64,000 bases of DNA from the NCBI GenBank assembly GCA_965197395.1, contig OZ240205.1, forward strand, positions 1,550,001 through 1,614,000, in the 5' to 3' direction. Positions within the stretch are counted from its first letter, which is position 1. Every line of letters begins with the position of its first letter. Positions 36,401 through 46,321 of this stretch are shown here, piece by piece. The DNA is from CAZYFH01 sp965197395 (GTDB lineage Bacteria; Acidobacteriota; Vicinamibacteria; Vicinamibacterales; UBA8438). The notes under the pieces are model-generated. The model was not told where the DNA came from. It did no database searches and saw only the letters and a list, made by a program, of their open reading frames with translations. The translations under genes were made by a program, and so were the position numbers.

Positions 36401-36956
36401 CCCCATGCCGCAGATATGCCGGCCCGAACACGATCAGGAGCATGGCCGCGACACCGGCCGCCACTAGCAGGCTCGACGAGGTCTTGAGCTGCCGCTGCTC
36501 GACCCCCCGGCCCATATCGATGTCCCGTATCTTTGCGACCGCGGAATCGATGAGCTCGCGCACCATCTCGGGCGAATGGTCTGGTGTCGCGTCGCGCGGG
36601 CCTTTCTTGCTCTCCTCGACCGCGCTCAACACGGCGGCCTGGAGCGACGGCTCGTGCTCTTCGAGATACAGCGCGACGCGCTCGTCAGACACCCGCTGGG
36701 AGATGGGTCGCACGAAGAGCCACCAGCCCAGGCCCAGGAGCGCGCCCAAGGTCAAGATCCGAAACGCGATGATCGCTCCCGAGCTGAACCTGAAGAGCTC
36801 CAAGCCGTAGGAGGAGATCAGCAACGTGCCGAGCGCAGCGGCGACCAGCACCGCCACGCCGCGCAATGCGACGCGGAGGCGCCAGCGATTCCGCACATGC
36901 CGTATCGCGCGGAGGATCTCGTCCCGGCTTCCCGTCAACAGCGGCTCGTTGAACAT
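33423..36956 (-). CDS. DUF4175-like giant membrane-anchored coiled-coil protein
   Basis: 1177 aa. Two N-terminal membrane helices (VALRGVAVLVAAALGTLLIS; IIAFRILTLGALLGLGWWLF) and one near 160-180 (LLVAAGVAAMLLIVFGPAYL) anchor it; a large beta-rich periplasmic part follows (Ig-like stretches, DVLTDQPPSVMFVKPGRDTT), then about 500 residues of charged coiled coil (RELARRQEREAERQRRRARG and similar) broken by polyglycine runs, then a Gly-X-Y run at about 994-1031 and an Arg/Glu-rich tail. Proteins like this accompany MoxR-DUF58-VWA operons in Bacteroidetes and Acidobacteria. It probably spans the periplasm as a scaffold. 111 nt after the BatA-like gene. Confidence 0.8.
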   Translation of the reverse strand: MFNEPLLTGSRDEILRAIRHVRNRWRLRVALRGVAVLVAAALGTLLISSYGLELFRFSSGAIIAFRILTLGALLGLGWWLFVRPISQRVSDERVALYLEEHEPSLQAAVLSAVEESKKGPRDATPDHSPEMVRELIDSAVAKIRDIDMGRGVEQRQLKTSSSLLVAAGVAAMLLIVFGPAYLRHGVSALLSMGSVTAASPYQIEVLPGDATVAKGSDQTVTARLLGFESDEVDLLMRAGADGAFERLALLPVENEQGEVEAGMFEVLLFDLQQQTDYFVESVGIESATFTLDVIDLPYVERLEHEYVFPAYTGLEPRLVEDGGDIAVLGGTEVRLRAIPTMGTAGGELVFDEEHRTALVVDAEGALTASFVVEQEGFYRVDLQAPDGQLVTASPQYTIDVLTDQPPSVMFVKPGRDTTASAIEEMFVEARADDDFGLRSLDLVYSLNGGPEESVALYDGSDTTLKEVSAGHTFFLEELELEPGDFLSYYARATDRNLAQRNADIKSDLYFIQIRRFSRDFRAQQSQGGGGGGGGGGADPRALSEAQREIISATFNVIRDRDTFTGDEFQENVVFLTLAQGRLREQVETLLRRMNSRVMPADPAFRRISEILPQAADAMRAAEEELQSQDADAALPHEQRSLQALQRAEEAYEEVLVTMGGGGGGGGGGGRQAAEDLADLFELELDKLRNQYETLQRGEQQQADNTVDELMERLRELARRQEREAERQRRRARGQQSTQGGGAGQRALAEEAEEAARRLERLAREQNSPQMMDAARRLQEAADAMRRAAANSDNLGFAEAGAALDRLRDVQERLQSEQTGRLQRDIQDQLRRANRLADEQREMASDVSGLPGMADQERAEQQRRLMERKDQMEGEVADLERQIDSTSAEFRRDERDASRRLQEAAGSIRDNRLKEKIRYSRGLIRSRPGETANAFESEIGGDIDELAEKLAEAAAAVGKTDGDRMAQALDQTRDLMRSLESLDHRMWQEGEESQDGQQGQQGEQGQQGQEGQQGQEGQQGQQGQQGQGGQPGGADGRPGDGNAWGGPFGGRYGYGDRRPGSAAWDPDDIRQWQREYRERAGEADELRRLLEQEDFAAADLRDIIERMRALDNLRNYQDPEEIARLQSFVLEELKRFEYRLRREISEESEELFLAGNEEMPAEFRELVEEYFRALSEEQ
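33867..33976 (-). repeat. tandem Gly-X-Y (collagen-like) coding repeat
   Basis: Inside the DUF4175-like gene. About 12 consecutive Gly-Gln/Glu-X triplets (GQQ, GEQ, GQE, GQG, GQP), coded by near-identical 9-nt units of the CTGACC-CTGTTGGCC type. Prone to slippage, so length may vary between strains. Confidence 0.8.
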
Positions 36957-37022
36957 CGGCTCAGCCTCGTGGTTTCCCGAACCTCATCTTACACGTCCGA
37001 CGCGATGGTACTAAGCCCTGAG

Positions 37023-37039
37023 CCAGGCCCTGAGCCTGG
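37023..37039. other. intercistronic hairpin upstream of the DUF4175-like gene
   Basis: Stem CCAGGC/GCCTGG with a 5-nt loop, in the 111-nt gap after the BatA-like stop. Could be a partial terminator or an mRNA-stability element; no T-tract on either strand. Confidence 0.35.
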
Positions 37040-37067
37040 AACACCTGGGCGTGGCGCGCGCGTTCCC

Positions 37068-39149
37068 TCACTCCGCGCTCAGCGCCGTGCGTGACAGCCG
37101 GTTCGACACCACCGTTTCCGCGACGAGGAGGAGGAACGCCGCGACGAGCAAGTACCACCAGATCGCCTGCCGTCGCTCGAGATCCGTGGCGCCGACCTCG
37201 CGTGCGGGCGCCGCCGCATCCGCGCGTTCGCCCCCGGCGCGGCCGGTCAAGGCACTCGACAGCTCCTCCGGATCGACCGCGCTCAGGTCCGACTCGGCCA
37301 GGTCGACGTTGACGGCCAGCGTGAGCGGATCCGTCTCGGCCGCGCTGGCATCGTGGACTTCGTAGAACCCCTGCTCGTCAAGATCGATGAACCCGGCGCG
37401 CTCACCGACGTCGACTGGAATGCGCGAGCCGGACGGCGACATCACCACGTACTCCGCCGCGGCCAGTCCGCCGGTGCCCAGCACGACCTCCTGCTCGGCG
37501 AGATTCAGCACCTGCCCGGCGGAGAACCACGGGGTCGGCGGCGTGTAGGCCCCGAGGTACTCGGTGAGCCGGTGCACGAACGGGAGATACACGGGCTTCT
37601 TCGCAAGATCGTTCCAAGAGCTGTCGATGGACGAGGCCCAGAGCAAGACGGTGCCCCTGCCGACGCGCCGTTCGGAGAGCGCCGGATTGCCATCGTCGAA
37701 TCGGGCGAGGACGGCTGCCGCAGGCCCGGGCTCCACAGGCCGATAGCGGAAGAAACGCGCGGTCGTGACGTCGCCGCTGCGCGGGGCGGCAAACACCTCG
37801 AACACCGGGTGCGAGTAGTCGACGAACCCGATGCTGCCGCCGCGCCCGTCGCGGTCCGCCGGGCTGCCGACGACGCCCGGTAACAGGTCGGGACCGTCCG
37901 CCGGCCACGCGCTCCGCTCGCCGGCGACCACGAGCACGCCGCCGCCACCCTCGACAAACGCTTCGAGAGCCTCGCCGGTTTGCCCGGACGGCGCCGGTGC
38001 GTCGTTCAGGATGACGACCTGGCGACTCTCGAGATCGGCCGCATCGAAGCCGCCGCTCGTCGTCGTGCGCACATCGAAGGCGGGGGCGGTGCCGATCCCG
38101 AGCGCCCGCGTGAGAAACAGGTTGGCCTCGGTTGACGCGCGGTCACTGCCGACCACCAGAATCCGGACCACCTGGCCGGGAGTCACGACGAAGTTGAAGA
38201 CGTCGTCGGTCGGGAGGGCATCCTCCGCCGTCCGGACCGCGCCGGCCATCGGCGCATCGCCAAGTGTGACCGCGGCAAAATCGACCGTCGTCGAGCCGTT
38301 CGGCGGGAGATCGGCAGTCAGCGTCTCGACCTCGCGACCGTCCATCTCGAGCGCCACGTCGAGCCCGGTGACGGGCGCCGCTCCCCGGTTCGTCAGGCGC
38401 GCCGCAACCACGACCCGCTCTCGTCCCGAGAAGTACTCGCGGTTGAACAGCACCCCGGCCACGCTGACATTGGCCTCTGCCCCGTCACCTCCGCCGACAC
38501 CGATGGGGGTGAGCACCGTCCCGTTAGGAAAACGGACCCCTGACGCGCTTTCGACCCCCACGCGCTGGAAGTCGGTGATGAGCACCGCCTCGAGTCGCGG
38601 GAGATCCGACCCCTCGAAGATCCCCTCGGCCAGTTTCAGCGCGGGCCCGTAACGCGTCACACCGGCCCCGAGCTCCGCGTTGTTGACCAGGCCGGTCAGG
38701 CTCGCCCGATCGGTGGTCGACCGCGGACCCGCCTCGGCGCCGCTGTCGAAGAAGATCAGGGTCGCGCGGTCGTCCGCCGCCAGGCCGTCGATCGCGTCCC
38801 GTGCCGCGTCCTTGGCGCGATCCCAGCGGTCGGCGTACCCCATGCTGTAGGAGCGATCCAAGAGGATGACCACCTCCCGCGCCCCATCGGTCACCGCCGC
38901 GAGTGCCGCGGCACGAAAGAAGGGTCGGGCGAAGGCGAGCATCAGCAGCGCGAGTGCCGCACACCGCAGCAACAGCAAGAACCAGTGCCGAATGCGCTGA
39001 CGACGGAACGAGTGGAAGGGGATCTTTCGCACGAACATCAGCGAAGGGAACTCGAGGACCTCCTTCCGCTCGCGTTGGATCATGTGGATGATGACCGGCA
39101 CGGCAATCGCCGCCAGACCGAGCAAGAAGAGCGGAGCCAGGAGTCCCAT
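37068..39149 (-). CDS. BatA-like aerotolerance-type VWA membrane protein
   Basis: 693 aa. The N-terminus (LLAPLFLLGLAAIAVPVIIH, then HMIQRERKEVLEFPSLMFVR) is the BatA N-terminal domain: a short helix, a cytoplasmic RIRHWFLLLLRCAALALL-type linker and a second helix. A von Willebrand A domain with the metal site D-R-S-Y-S (VILLDRSYSMGY) and a DTDF-like LITDFQRVG follows. A glutamine-amidotransferase-like middle (VVILNDAPAPSGQTGEALEA) and a C-terminal membrane helix (WWYLLVAAFLLLVAETVV) complete it. It shares one base with the DUF58 stop (TGATG). Works with MoxR in complex assembly by family. Confidence 0.9.
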   Translation of the reverse strand: MGLLAPLFLLGLAAIAVPVIIHMIQRERKEVLEFPSLMFVRKIPFHSFRRQRIRHWFLLLLRCAALALLMLAFARPFFRAAALAAVTDGAREVVILLDRSYSMGYADRWDRAKDAARDAIDGLAADDRATLIFFDSGAEAGPRSTTDRASLTGLVNNAELGAGVTRYGPALKLAEGIFEGSDLPRLEAVLITDFQRVGVESASGVRFPNGTVLTPIGVGGGDGAEANVSVAGVLFNREYFSGRERVVVAARLTNRGAAPVTGLDVALEMDGREVETLTADLPPNGSTTVDFAAVTLGDAPMAGAVRTAEDALPTDDVFNFVVTPGQVVRILVVGSDRASTEANLFLTRALGIGTAPAFDVRTTTSGGFDAADLESRQVVILNDAPAPSGQTGEALEAFVEGGGGVLVVAGERSAWPADGPDLLPGVVGSPADRDGRGGSIGFVDYSHPVFEVFAAPRSGDVTTARFFRYRPVEPGPAAAVLARFDDGNPALSERRVGRGTVLLWASSIDSSWNDLAKKPVYLPFVHRLTEYLGAYTPPTPWFSAGQVLNLAEQEVVLGTGGLAAAEYVVMSPSGSRIPVDVGERAGFIDLDEQGFYEVHDASAAETDPLTLAVNVDLAESDLSAVDPEELSSALTGRAGGERADAAAPAREVGATDLERRQAIWWYLLVAAFLLLVAETVVSNRLSRTALSAE

Positions 39150-40062
39150 CAGCGTGTCCGGCTCAGTTTGTGCCGCGTCGCCAGATACTTGAACAGCGCG
39201 TGGTCCAGCGGTGTGGCCGTGTTGAAGAGCGCGTAGTCAATGCGGTTCTGCGAGCAGAGCTTCGAGATCGCCGCGATGTGCTCCTGCACGAGGGCGCGGT
39301 ACTGCTCGCGGAGCTTCTCGGGCACCACCGGCATCTTGCGGCCGGTCTCGAGGTCCTGGAAGCTGGTCGCGTCCTCATACGGGAACTCGATCTCCGCCGG
39401 GTCGAGAATGTGAAACACGATGACGTCGTTGCCGCCGTAGCGAAGAGGCTTGATGGCGTCGACGATGCTCTCGGGCTCTTCATAGAAGTCCGAGATCACC
39501 GCCAGAATGCCGCGGCGCTTGAAGTACTCCGTCATCTGGAACATCGGCCGTGCGAGGCTCCCCGGGCGGCCGGCGTCCACTTGATCGAGTGTGTGCAGGA
39601 CCACCTCGAGGTGTTTCGCCGACGGCGGCACGCGTTCCACGACCTCGCTGTCGAACGTGACCAGCCCGACGCGATCGCGTTGCTGCGTCGAGAAGTGGCA
39701 GAGACACGCCGCAAGGAAGCGCCCATAGTCGAGCTTTGTGATGCCCTTGCTCCTGAAGCTCATGGAGCGCGAGACATCGAGGAGCACCGAGAGGTTGCAG
39801 TTTGTGTCGGCCTCGAACGTCTTGACGTAATAGCGGTCGGTACGAGCGAACACACGCCAGTCCAGGAAGCGAATGTCGTCGCCCGGGGTGTACATCCGGT
39901 GCTCGGCGAAATCTATCGATACGCCGAGATAGGGCGCCTTGTGCAGGCCGTTGATGAAACCGTCCACGACGATCCGCGCCAGCAGGTTGAGCGTGCCGAT
40001 GCGCGCCAGGACCGTGGGGTCCAGGAACCGCGCGCCGCCTGGCGTGAACCGCGTCGCGTCGC

Positions 40063-40066
<4 letters not shown>
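39149..40066 (-). CDS. DUF58 protein of the MoxR operon
   Basis: 305 aa. The DUF58 signature is complete: MYTPGDDIRFLDWRVFARTD, followed by YYVKTFEADTNCNLSVLLDV and the VWA-type metal motif D-V-S-R-S (LLDVSRSMSF). Cytoplasmic, no helix. DUF58 proteins are typical partners of MoxR ATPases and likely recruit client complexes. Start overlaps the MoxR stop by ATGA (40063-40066) and its own stop overlaps the BatA-like start, so the three are translated as a coupled unit. Confidence 0.93.
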
Positions 40067-41121
<1,055 letters not shown>

Positions 41122-41143
41122 AGGAAGCTCCCTCGCGACAGCG

Positions 41144-41929
41144 TCAATGCGTCAATGCATACACCACGTAGTTCACGCCGAACTTGTATGCCTCGTTCGT
41201 CAAGTCGATCGGGTACCAGCCGGTGTCCGAGTACTCCCAGTACTCGCCGATGTCGTTGTTGAAGTTCACGATCGCCATCAGGCGACCCGATGGATCGTTG
41301 TCCTCGAAGACCCCGTGAAACTCGACCGGCGGGCCGTACGGCCCGGGCATCTCCAGCGTCTCGATGTCGAAGAACGACTGGAACACTGGGTGGTCCAACT
41401 CCATCGGGAGCGGCCGGGCACCGGGCAGGACGCGTTGGAGCTGTGCGTCGAAATTGCGCCAGTGGTCGCCCCAGAAGTCGTCGAAGACGACGAACCCGCC
41501 CTTGAGCATGTAGTTGCGGAGGCCGAGGACCTCGGCGTCGGTCGGGTACCAGAAGCCCGGCTCCGACATATACGCGAACGGGAACTTGTGCAGCTCGGGG
41601 TCGTCGAGGGCTAGCACGTTGCCGCCGTTCGGCCCCTGGAAAGGGTTCACGTGCGTCACCGCCTCGAGGATCTTCGTCAGGTTGCGCTCGGCCCGCGGGT
41701 AGTCGTGCGCCCACTTGACGTCCTGACGGAAGAACCCGCCCGCCAGGCTCCGCGCCATGTCGTAGCGGAGCCGGACGAACACCAGCCGGCCGTCGTACGG
41801 CACGTTCCCCGGCGCCACGTCCGCGGCCGCCGGCCCCACGGACCACGCGAGCGCGGCCAGTACCAGCGCCCCGGCTAGCCCGCCGGCCCATCGTTGTCGC
41901 CCCCGCCTGAGGGTGGTCACAGTCGGCAT
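41144..41929 (-). CDS. exported DUF4159 protein, paralogue 2
   Basis: 261 aa. Signal peptide WAGGLAGALVLAALAWSVGP. DUF4159 blocks: LVFVRLRYDMARSLAGGFFR, DYPRAERNLTKILEAVTHVN, YMSEPGFWYPTDAEVLGLRN, MLKGGFVVFDDFWGDHWRNF and PMELDHPVFQSFFDIETLE. C-terminus ends NYVVYALTH. It lacks some residues found in the other copies and seems the most diverged of the three. Between the caspase-fold gene (3 nt) and MoxR (22 nt), so firmly in the operon. Confidence 0.9.
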   Translation of the reverse strand: MPTVTTLRRGRQRWAGGLAGALVLAALAWSVGPAAADVAPGNVPYDGRLVFVRLRYDMARSLAGGFFRQDVKWAHDYPRAERNLTKILEAVTHVNPFQGPNGGNVLALDDPELHKFPFAYMSEPGFWYPTDAEVLGLRNYMLKGGFVVFDDFWGDHWRNFDAQLQRVLPGARPLPMELDHPVFQSFFDIETLEMPGPYGPPVEFHGVFEDNDPSGRLMAIVNFNNDIGEYWEYSDTGWYPIDLTNEAYKFGVNYVVYALTH

Positions 41930-41932
41930 GGG

Positions 41933-42970
41933 TTACCGGGGACGCGGCGCCCCCCGCGCCGCTTCGAGCTGACGGATCTCACGGCCCTTCAGCGCCAGCT
42001 CGACGAGCAGGGTCTCGAGCTCTTGCTCGTAGCGTTCCGGATCGGTCCCGTCCTTCAGCACCCGCAGCGCCTCGACGCGCTCCTCGATCGACGCGCGCTC
42101 GTCGTAGAGCGGGCGCAGCTCGGGGTCGTCCGGGAACGCCATCTCGGCGAGCGCGGTCGACTCGCCGGACGTCAAGAACAGCGTCCGCGCAATCATGCCG
42201 TCACCGGTCAACGGATCGGGTTCCGCCGTCCCCTCACCGTCCCCGTTGTCATCGAGCAACGCGTGCTCGGTAAGGAGCTTCCCGTCCGCCTCATACGCCT
42301 GCTCGACCTTGAGCCGCGCGTACGTGAACGCCTCGAGGACCGACACACGTCGGTCCTTGTTGGCATCGGCGTCGTCTTCGCCCTCGGCGAACGCTTCGAC
42401 GAAGAATCCGCCGAACACCGATGCGTTTTGTTCGCCACCGCTCCGCGTGGCGGTGACCACCGTCCGATCGGCTCCGGAGAGCTTCTCGACGAAGGGCCCA
42501 CTCGCGCTCGCCGTGTTGATGAAGGCAACACGCTGACCGCGCAGGCGTTCGAGCAGCTCGGCGAAATCGTCGGCCGACAGGTCACGCCCCGGCAGGTTGA
42601 CGCGCGCGGCATCGGTGAAGCTGCCGTGTCCGAAGATCACGATGACGATCTGGTCTCCGGGCGCCGCGCGCGCCGCGATGCCGTCCACGGCGGCACCGAC
42701 GTTTTCCCGCGTCGACCGGTCGGTAACCGTCGCCGGGTCGAGATCCGGATCCTCACCGAGATACGTGATGTTGTCGGTGGGGACTTCGTAGCGAGTCGCG
42801 GCCGCGTTGATCAGCGTCGTGGCCCACCCGTGAAACTGCTCGGTGAAGGCCGGGTCGCCACCGAGCCCGGTGACGACCAGCAAGTGGGTCTGCTGCTGGG
42901 CGGATGCGCCGGCAGGCAGTGCGACAAGCCACGCCGCGAGGAGCAGGAGACGGAGGCGGATCGCGCTCAC
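41933..42970 (-). CDS. caspase/legumain-fold (C13-like) protein lacking the catalytic cysteine
   Basis: 345 aa from the GTG at 42970 (GTGA overlap with the upstream stop; a longer 355-aa start is possible). Signal peptide RLLLLAAWLVALPAGASAQ. A caspase-like core: the catalytic His is in IVIVIFGHGSFTDAA, but the segment where DAC.SG should appear reads INTASASGPF, with Ser in place of Cys. TATRSGGEQNASVFGGFFVE is the usual substrate-loop region. A canonical calcium loop (DADANKDRRVSVLE) and a LDDNGDGEG run follow. Likely a pseudo-protease or a Ser-using variant. Function unknown. C-terminal 80 residues are helical and charged. Confidence 0.82.
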   Translation of the reverse strand: MSAIRLRLLLLAAWLVALPAGASAQQQTHLLVVTGLGGDPAFTEQFHGWATTLINAAATRYEVPTDNITYLGEDPDLDPATVTDRSTRENVGAAVDGIAARAAPGDQIVIVIFGHGSFTDAARVNLPGRDLSADDFAELLERLRGQRVAFINTASASGPFVEKLSGADRTVVTATRSGGEQNASVFGGFFVEAFAEGEDDADANKDRRVSVLEAFTYARLKVEQAYEADGKLLTEHALLDDNGDGEGTAEPDPLTGDGMIARTLFLTSGESTALAEMAFPDDPELRPLYDERASIEERVEALRVLKDGTDPERYEQELETLLVELALKGREIRQLEAARGAPRPR

Positions 42971-45246
42971 GCGAGCCCCCGGAACCGCCGATACCCCCAT
43001 TCGCCCAGGACGAGCGTCGCCAGCAACAACATCAGCGCCGGCATGTCCCAGAGGTCGCGCTCCTCGATCACGGTCACACCGCGCCCGACATACTGAATGT
43101 CCTCGGGGAGCGACGACACGGTCTCCGGCGTGTAGAACCGGCCTCCGGTATCCTCGGCGATCCGTTCCAGGAGCGGCGCCCGCATCGTTGAGTCGTAGTA
43201 CTCGGCGTCGCTCGGAGCAACCTGCACGAAGGTCACGTCCTCGCCGATCACCTCATCGCCGGCCATTGCCTCGACGTGGATCTCGTAGAATCCCTCCTCG
43301 CTCGGCGTGAAGCTGGACCGATACTCCCCGTCCCGCTCCGCCGTCCACTCCATCGAGAGATCGGTGAAGTCGCCGTTCGGGTGCGTCACCACAGCCGTCA
43401 CGGCGCTGTTGTTGAGCTCTTCGAAATTCGCGTCGCCGACCGCCGCCTGCACCGTGACTGGCTCGTCGGTCTCGACGCGATCCTGCGGCAGATCGGTCGT
43501 GACCTGGTCGGGCACCCCATCGACGAGCCACCGCAAGAGGCGGCGCCAGAACGTCTCGTGCGTCATGTCGTCGACGGCGATGTCGGCGTGCATCTGCCAC
43601 ATCCACGAGTCCTGCACCGGAAACGCGAGCGACTTGCCCGCCCCGTAACGCTGGAACGCGAGGACCACCAGCTCCTCATCCGGGCTCGTCAACAAGGTCG
43701 TGGCACCCGGTTTGACCTCGGTGATCGGGTTGACCACGGTGATTGGCGGCAGCTCGCGCCAACGATTGACCGACAGCTCCTCCGTATCGGCGATCTGCGT
43801 GGCAGCGTGGGTCGCCCCGGCACGCGTGGTTTCGACGTTCACCTCGACGAAGAAGTCCTCCTCACCGTCGGCGCGATCGCCGTCGAGCACGACCGGCAGG
43901 ACGTCGGCCACGGGTGTCCCCGCGTATCCGCCTTCGGCGAACGACCGCTGGCTGCCGAGCATGAGCAGCCCACCACCCCGATGGTTGACGAAGTCGGCAA
44001 TCATGCGGAGCTGGTCGGGCGTGAAGTGGCTGGCTTCGATGCTGCCGAGTACGAGACCGCTGTAGTTGAAGAGCTCGGCTCGAGTCGTCGGAAAGCCGCC
44101 GACGAGATCGTCAGCGCCCTCGACGTCGAGGCGCATGAACTTGTTCTCCGCGGTGCGTTGCAGGATTGAGACGTGCAGATTCTCGTCGTCGGCCACCGCG
44201 CGTCGCAGGAACTTCACCTCGAACCGCGGCTCACCCTCGAAGTACAGGATCTTCTCGCTTCGATCTTCGACGAGAATCAACGCGTTCCGCACGTTGTTCT
44301 GGGTCACCATCTCGCCCGGCTGTGGCGACACGCGGAAGCTGAACAGGCGCGGGCCCTCTTCGTTGGCGGTGAACCGCATCCGCACCGTCCTTGGCTCGCC
44401 GTCGCCGGGCAGCTCGACGTCCTCGGTACTCACGATGCGGCCCTCGTCCTCGACCTGGACGGTCACCGTCTCGCCTCGATACCCGCGGTGCGTGACGACG
44501 CAGTCGACGACCAGCGCCGCCCCCCTGAGGACGCGCCGAGGCGTCTCGATCCGGCTGAGCTGGATGTCGCGGTCGAACTCCTCTCGACCGAGACCGACCG
44601 TGAACACCGGAACCCCCGCGGCCTGGATCGGGAGCAACGACTCGGCCAGACCGGCGTCGGCGTTGTCGGCGCCGTCGGTCACGACGACCAGACCCGACAG
44701 CGGCACGCCGGAGAGCTCGTCGTGTGCGCGCTCGAGTGCCTGCCCGAGGTGCGTGCGTGTGCCGGCGTAGGCCAGCTCGCTGATGTCGTCGAGCCGATCC
44801 GTTTCCGTCGAGAAACCGAAGAAGCGCAGGGCGAAGCGATCGGACAGCGCAGCTCGGAGGTCACCGGTCTCGGCCGCGAAGTGGTCCTCGACGAACTGCC
44901 GCCGCGCTGTCTCGTCACGGTCGGCAATCTGCATGCTGCGTGAGTCGTCGACCAGCACGCCGAGGAAATTCTGCTGTGGCACGACCGAGGAGAGCACGAG
45001 CACCGGCTGCATCAGGCAGAAGACGAGCACCGCGAGCGCGGCCAGCCTGATAGCCGTGAGGACGCTGCGATCGAGCGGTTGGCTGTTCCCCCGGACCTGC
45101 GCGTAGGTGCGGAACGTCAGCGCGCCGGCCGCCACCGCGGCCACCACGGCGAGCGCACCGGCCCACGACGCGCGAAACGCCACATCCCCCTGCTCGTAGA
45201 TCAGCGGGCGATACTTGAAGAAGAACTCGAAGAGCGCGTCGAACAT
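42967..45246 (-). CDS. membrane VWA/glutamine amidotransferase-like protein
   Basis: 759 aa. Two N-terminal helices (FRASWAGALAVVAAVAAGAL; LTAIRLAALAVLVFCLMQPV), then a VWA domain with metal site DDSRS (GVLVDDSRSMQI) and LVVVTDGADNADAG, a beta-rich region (NNVRNALILVEDRSEKILYF), a GATase-like segment (LVLGSIEASHFTPDQLRMIA and GGGLLMLGSQRSFAEGG) and a C-terminal membrane helix (WDMPALMLLLATLVLGEWGY). Similar to the DUF1355/GATase VWA proteins of Planctomycetes. No Cys nucleophile is seen in the GATase-like segment, so it is probably non-catalytic. Its stop overlaps the GTG of the caspase-fold gene. Confidence 0.88.
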   Translation of the reverse strand: MFDALFEFFFKYRPLIYEQGDVAFRASWAGALAVVAAVAAGALTFRTYAQVRGNSQPLDRSVLTAIRLAALAVLVFCLMQPVLVLSSVVPQQNFLGVLVDDSRSMQIADRDETARRQFVEDHFAAETGDLRAALSDRFALRFFGFSTETDRLDDISELAYAGTRTHLGQALERAHDELSGVPLSGLVVVTDGADNADAGLAESLLPIQAAGVPVFTVGLGREEFDRDIQLSRIETPRRVLRGAALVVDCVVTHRGYRGETVTVQVEDEGRIVSTEDVELPGDGEPRTVRMRFTANEEGPRLFSFRVSPQPGEMVTQNNVRNALILVEDRSEKILYFEGEPRFEVKFLRRAVADDENLHVSILQRTAENKFMRLDVEGADDLVGGFPTTRAELFNYSGLVLGSIEASHFTPDQLRMIADFVNHRGGGLLMLGSQRSFAEGGYAGTPVADVLPVVLDGDRADGEEDFFVEVNVETTRAGATHAATQIADTEELSVNRWRELPPITVVNPITEVKPGATTLLTSPDEELVVLAFQRYGAGKSLAFPVQDSWMWQMHADIAVDDMTHETFWRRLLRWLVDGVPDQVTTDLPQDRVETDEPVTVQAAVGDANFEELNNSAVTAVVTHPNGDFTDLSMEWTAERDGEYRSSFTPSEEGFYEIHVEAMAGDEVIGEDVTFVQVAPSDAEYYDSTMRAPLLERIAEDTGGRFYTPETVSSLPEDIQYVGRGVTVIEERDLWDMPALMLLLATLVLGEWGYRRFRGLA

Positions 45247-45335
45247 GGTCTCAAAAAAAATCGGGTCAGGCTTCAGCGTATCGGGGTCCGGGGCCAGGGG
45301 TCCAGCGGGAGTGCTCCAGCGTCCATTCCAGGCTG

Positions 45336-45365
45336 CGGATGCCTCAGCCGCCGGTGGGGCATCCG
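45336..45365. other. hairpin between the third DUF4159 gene and the VWA gene
   Basis: Perfect 8-bp stem CGGATGCC/GGCATCCG with a 14-nt loop, 17 nt after the DUF4159 stop on the minus strand, in the 136-nt gap. No T-tract, so it is more likely an attenuator-like or stability element than a full terminator. Confidence 0.4.
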
Positions 45366-45382
45366 TGCCCGAGTCGTCCGTG

Positions 45383-46321
45383 CTAGTGACTCATCGCATA
45401 GACAATGAAGTTCACGCCCATCTCCACGGCGAACGTCGAATACTTGAGCGGGTACTCGGGGCGCTCGGCCCACTCCCACGCATCGCCGAGGTCCGTGTTC
45501 CAGTTGATCATGACCATCAGACGTCCCTGCTCGTCGAAGATGCCGCGTGTGTGCGGTGTGTACCCGTCATATTCCCACGTCCGGCCGCGATAGTGGTTGT
45601 TGATGGCCGGGACCTGAAGAATCTCCTCAATCTTATAGACGGTGTTGAAGATCGGATGGTCGAGCGGTATGTCGATGATGGGGTGCTCAGGAAAGACGCG
45701 CCGGATCTGCTGTTCAAACGTCGACCACTGCCACGAACCCCAGAAGTCATCAACGACGAGAAAGCCACCCGCGAGCAGGTAGTTGCGGAGACCCTCGACC
45801 TCTGGTGGACTGAGTGCGATGTCACCCACTTCGAGCGCGTAGAGAAACGGGTACTTCCGGACGTTGGGGTCGTCGAGCCGAATCGCGTTCTCCCGCTCGG
45901 AGGCGTCGATTTCGATCAAACGGTTGACGATCGTCATGAACTGCCGGTCGGATTTCGGAAAGTCAACGGCCCAGGGGGGGTACCTACGCCAGCCGCCGCT
46001 GCGGTAGATAGCGCGAGTGAAATAGAACTCGTGGGGGCCGGCCGGGCTCTGGAGTGTCCCGCGGCCTCGATCGAGCAACTGGCGTGGGTCGAAGCCGCGT
46101 TGTTGCGACCGTTGCCCGGGCTCGGGCGCGCCACCGGGGCCACCCGCGGCGGCGTGGAGGGCGCCGGTCGCCGACGCCGACGACGGCGCCAGTGACCCCA
46201 ACACCCGCGCGCTGATCGTCCGCCACCCATCGGCCAGCGGAATGCCGGCCCGCATAGCCAGCGCGACGCCCGACAACACCAGCACGACGACGGCGATCAC
46301 TCCAGCGCGTAACGACCGCAT
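45383..46321 (-). CDS. exported DUF4159 protein, paralogue 3
   Basis: 312 aa, first gene of the MoxR cluster. Membrane or signal helix MRSLRAGVIAVVVLVLSGVA. DUF4159 blocks: HEFYFTRAIYRSGGWRRYPP, DFPKSDRQFMTIVNRLIEID, FLYALEVGDIALSPPEVEGL, LLAGGFLVVDDFWGSWQWST, IIDIPLDHPIFNTVYKIEEI and LMVMINWNTDLGDAWEWAE. Ends MGVNFIVYAMSH. An N-terminal Gly/Pro/Ser-rich spacer of about 70 residues follows the helix and is absent from paralogue 2. Promoter must lie in the 240 nt before 46564, shared with the divergent barrel gene. Confidence 0.9.
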   Translation of the reverse strand: MRSLRAGVIAVVVLVLSGVALAMRAGIPLADGWRTISARVLGSLAPSSASATGALHAAAGGPGGAPEPGQRSQQRGFDPRQLLDRGRGTLQSPAGPHEFYFTRAIYRSGGWRRYPPWAVDFPKSDRQFMTIVNRLIEIDASERENAIRLDDPNVRKYPFLYALEVGDIALSPPEVEGLRNYLLAGGFLVVDDFWGSWQWSTFEQQIRRVFPEHPIIDIPLDHPIFNTVYKIEEILQVPAINNHYRGRTWEYDGYTPHTRGIFDEQGRLMVMINWNTDLGDAWEWAERPEYPLKYSTFAVEMGVNFIVYAMSH

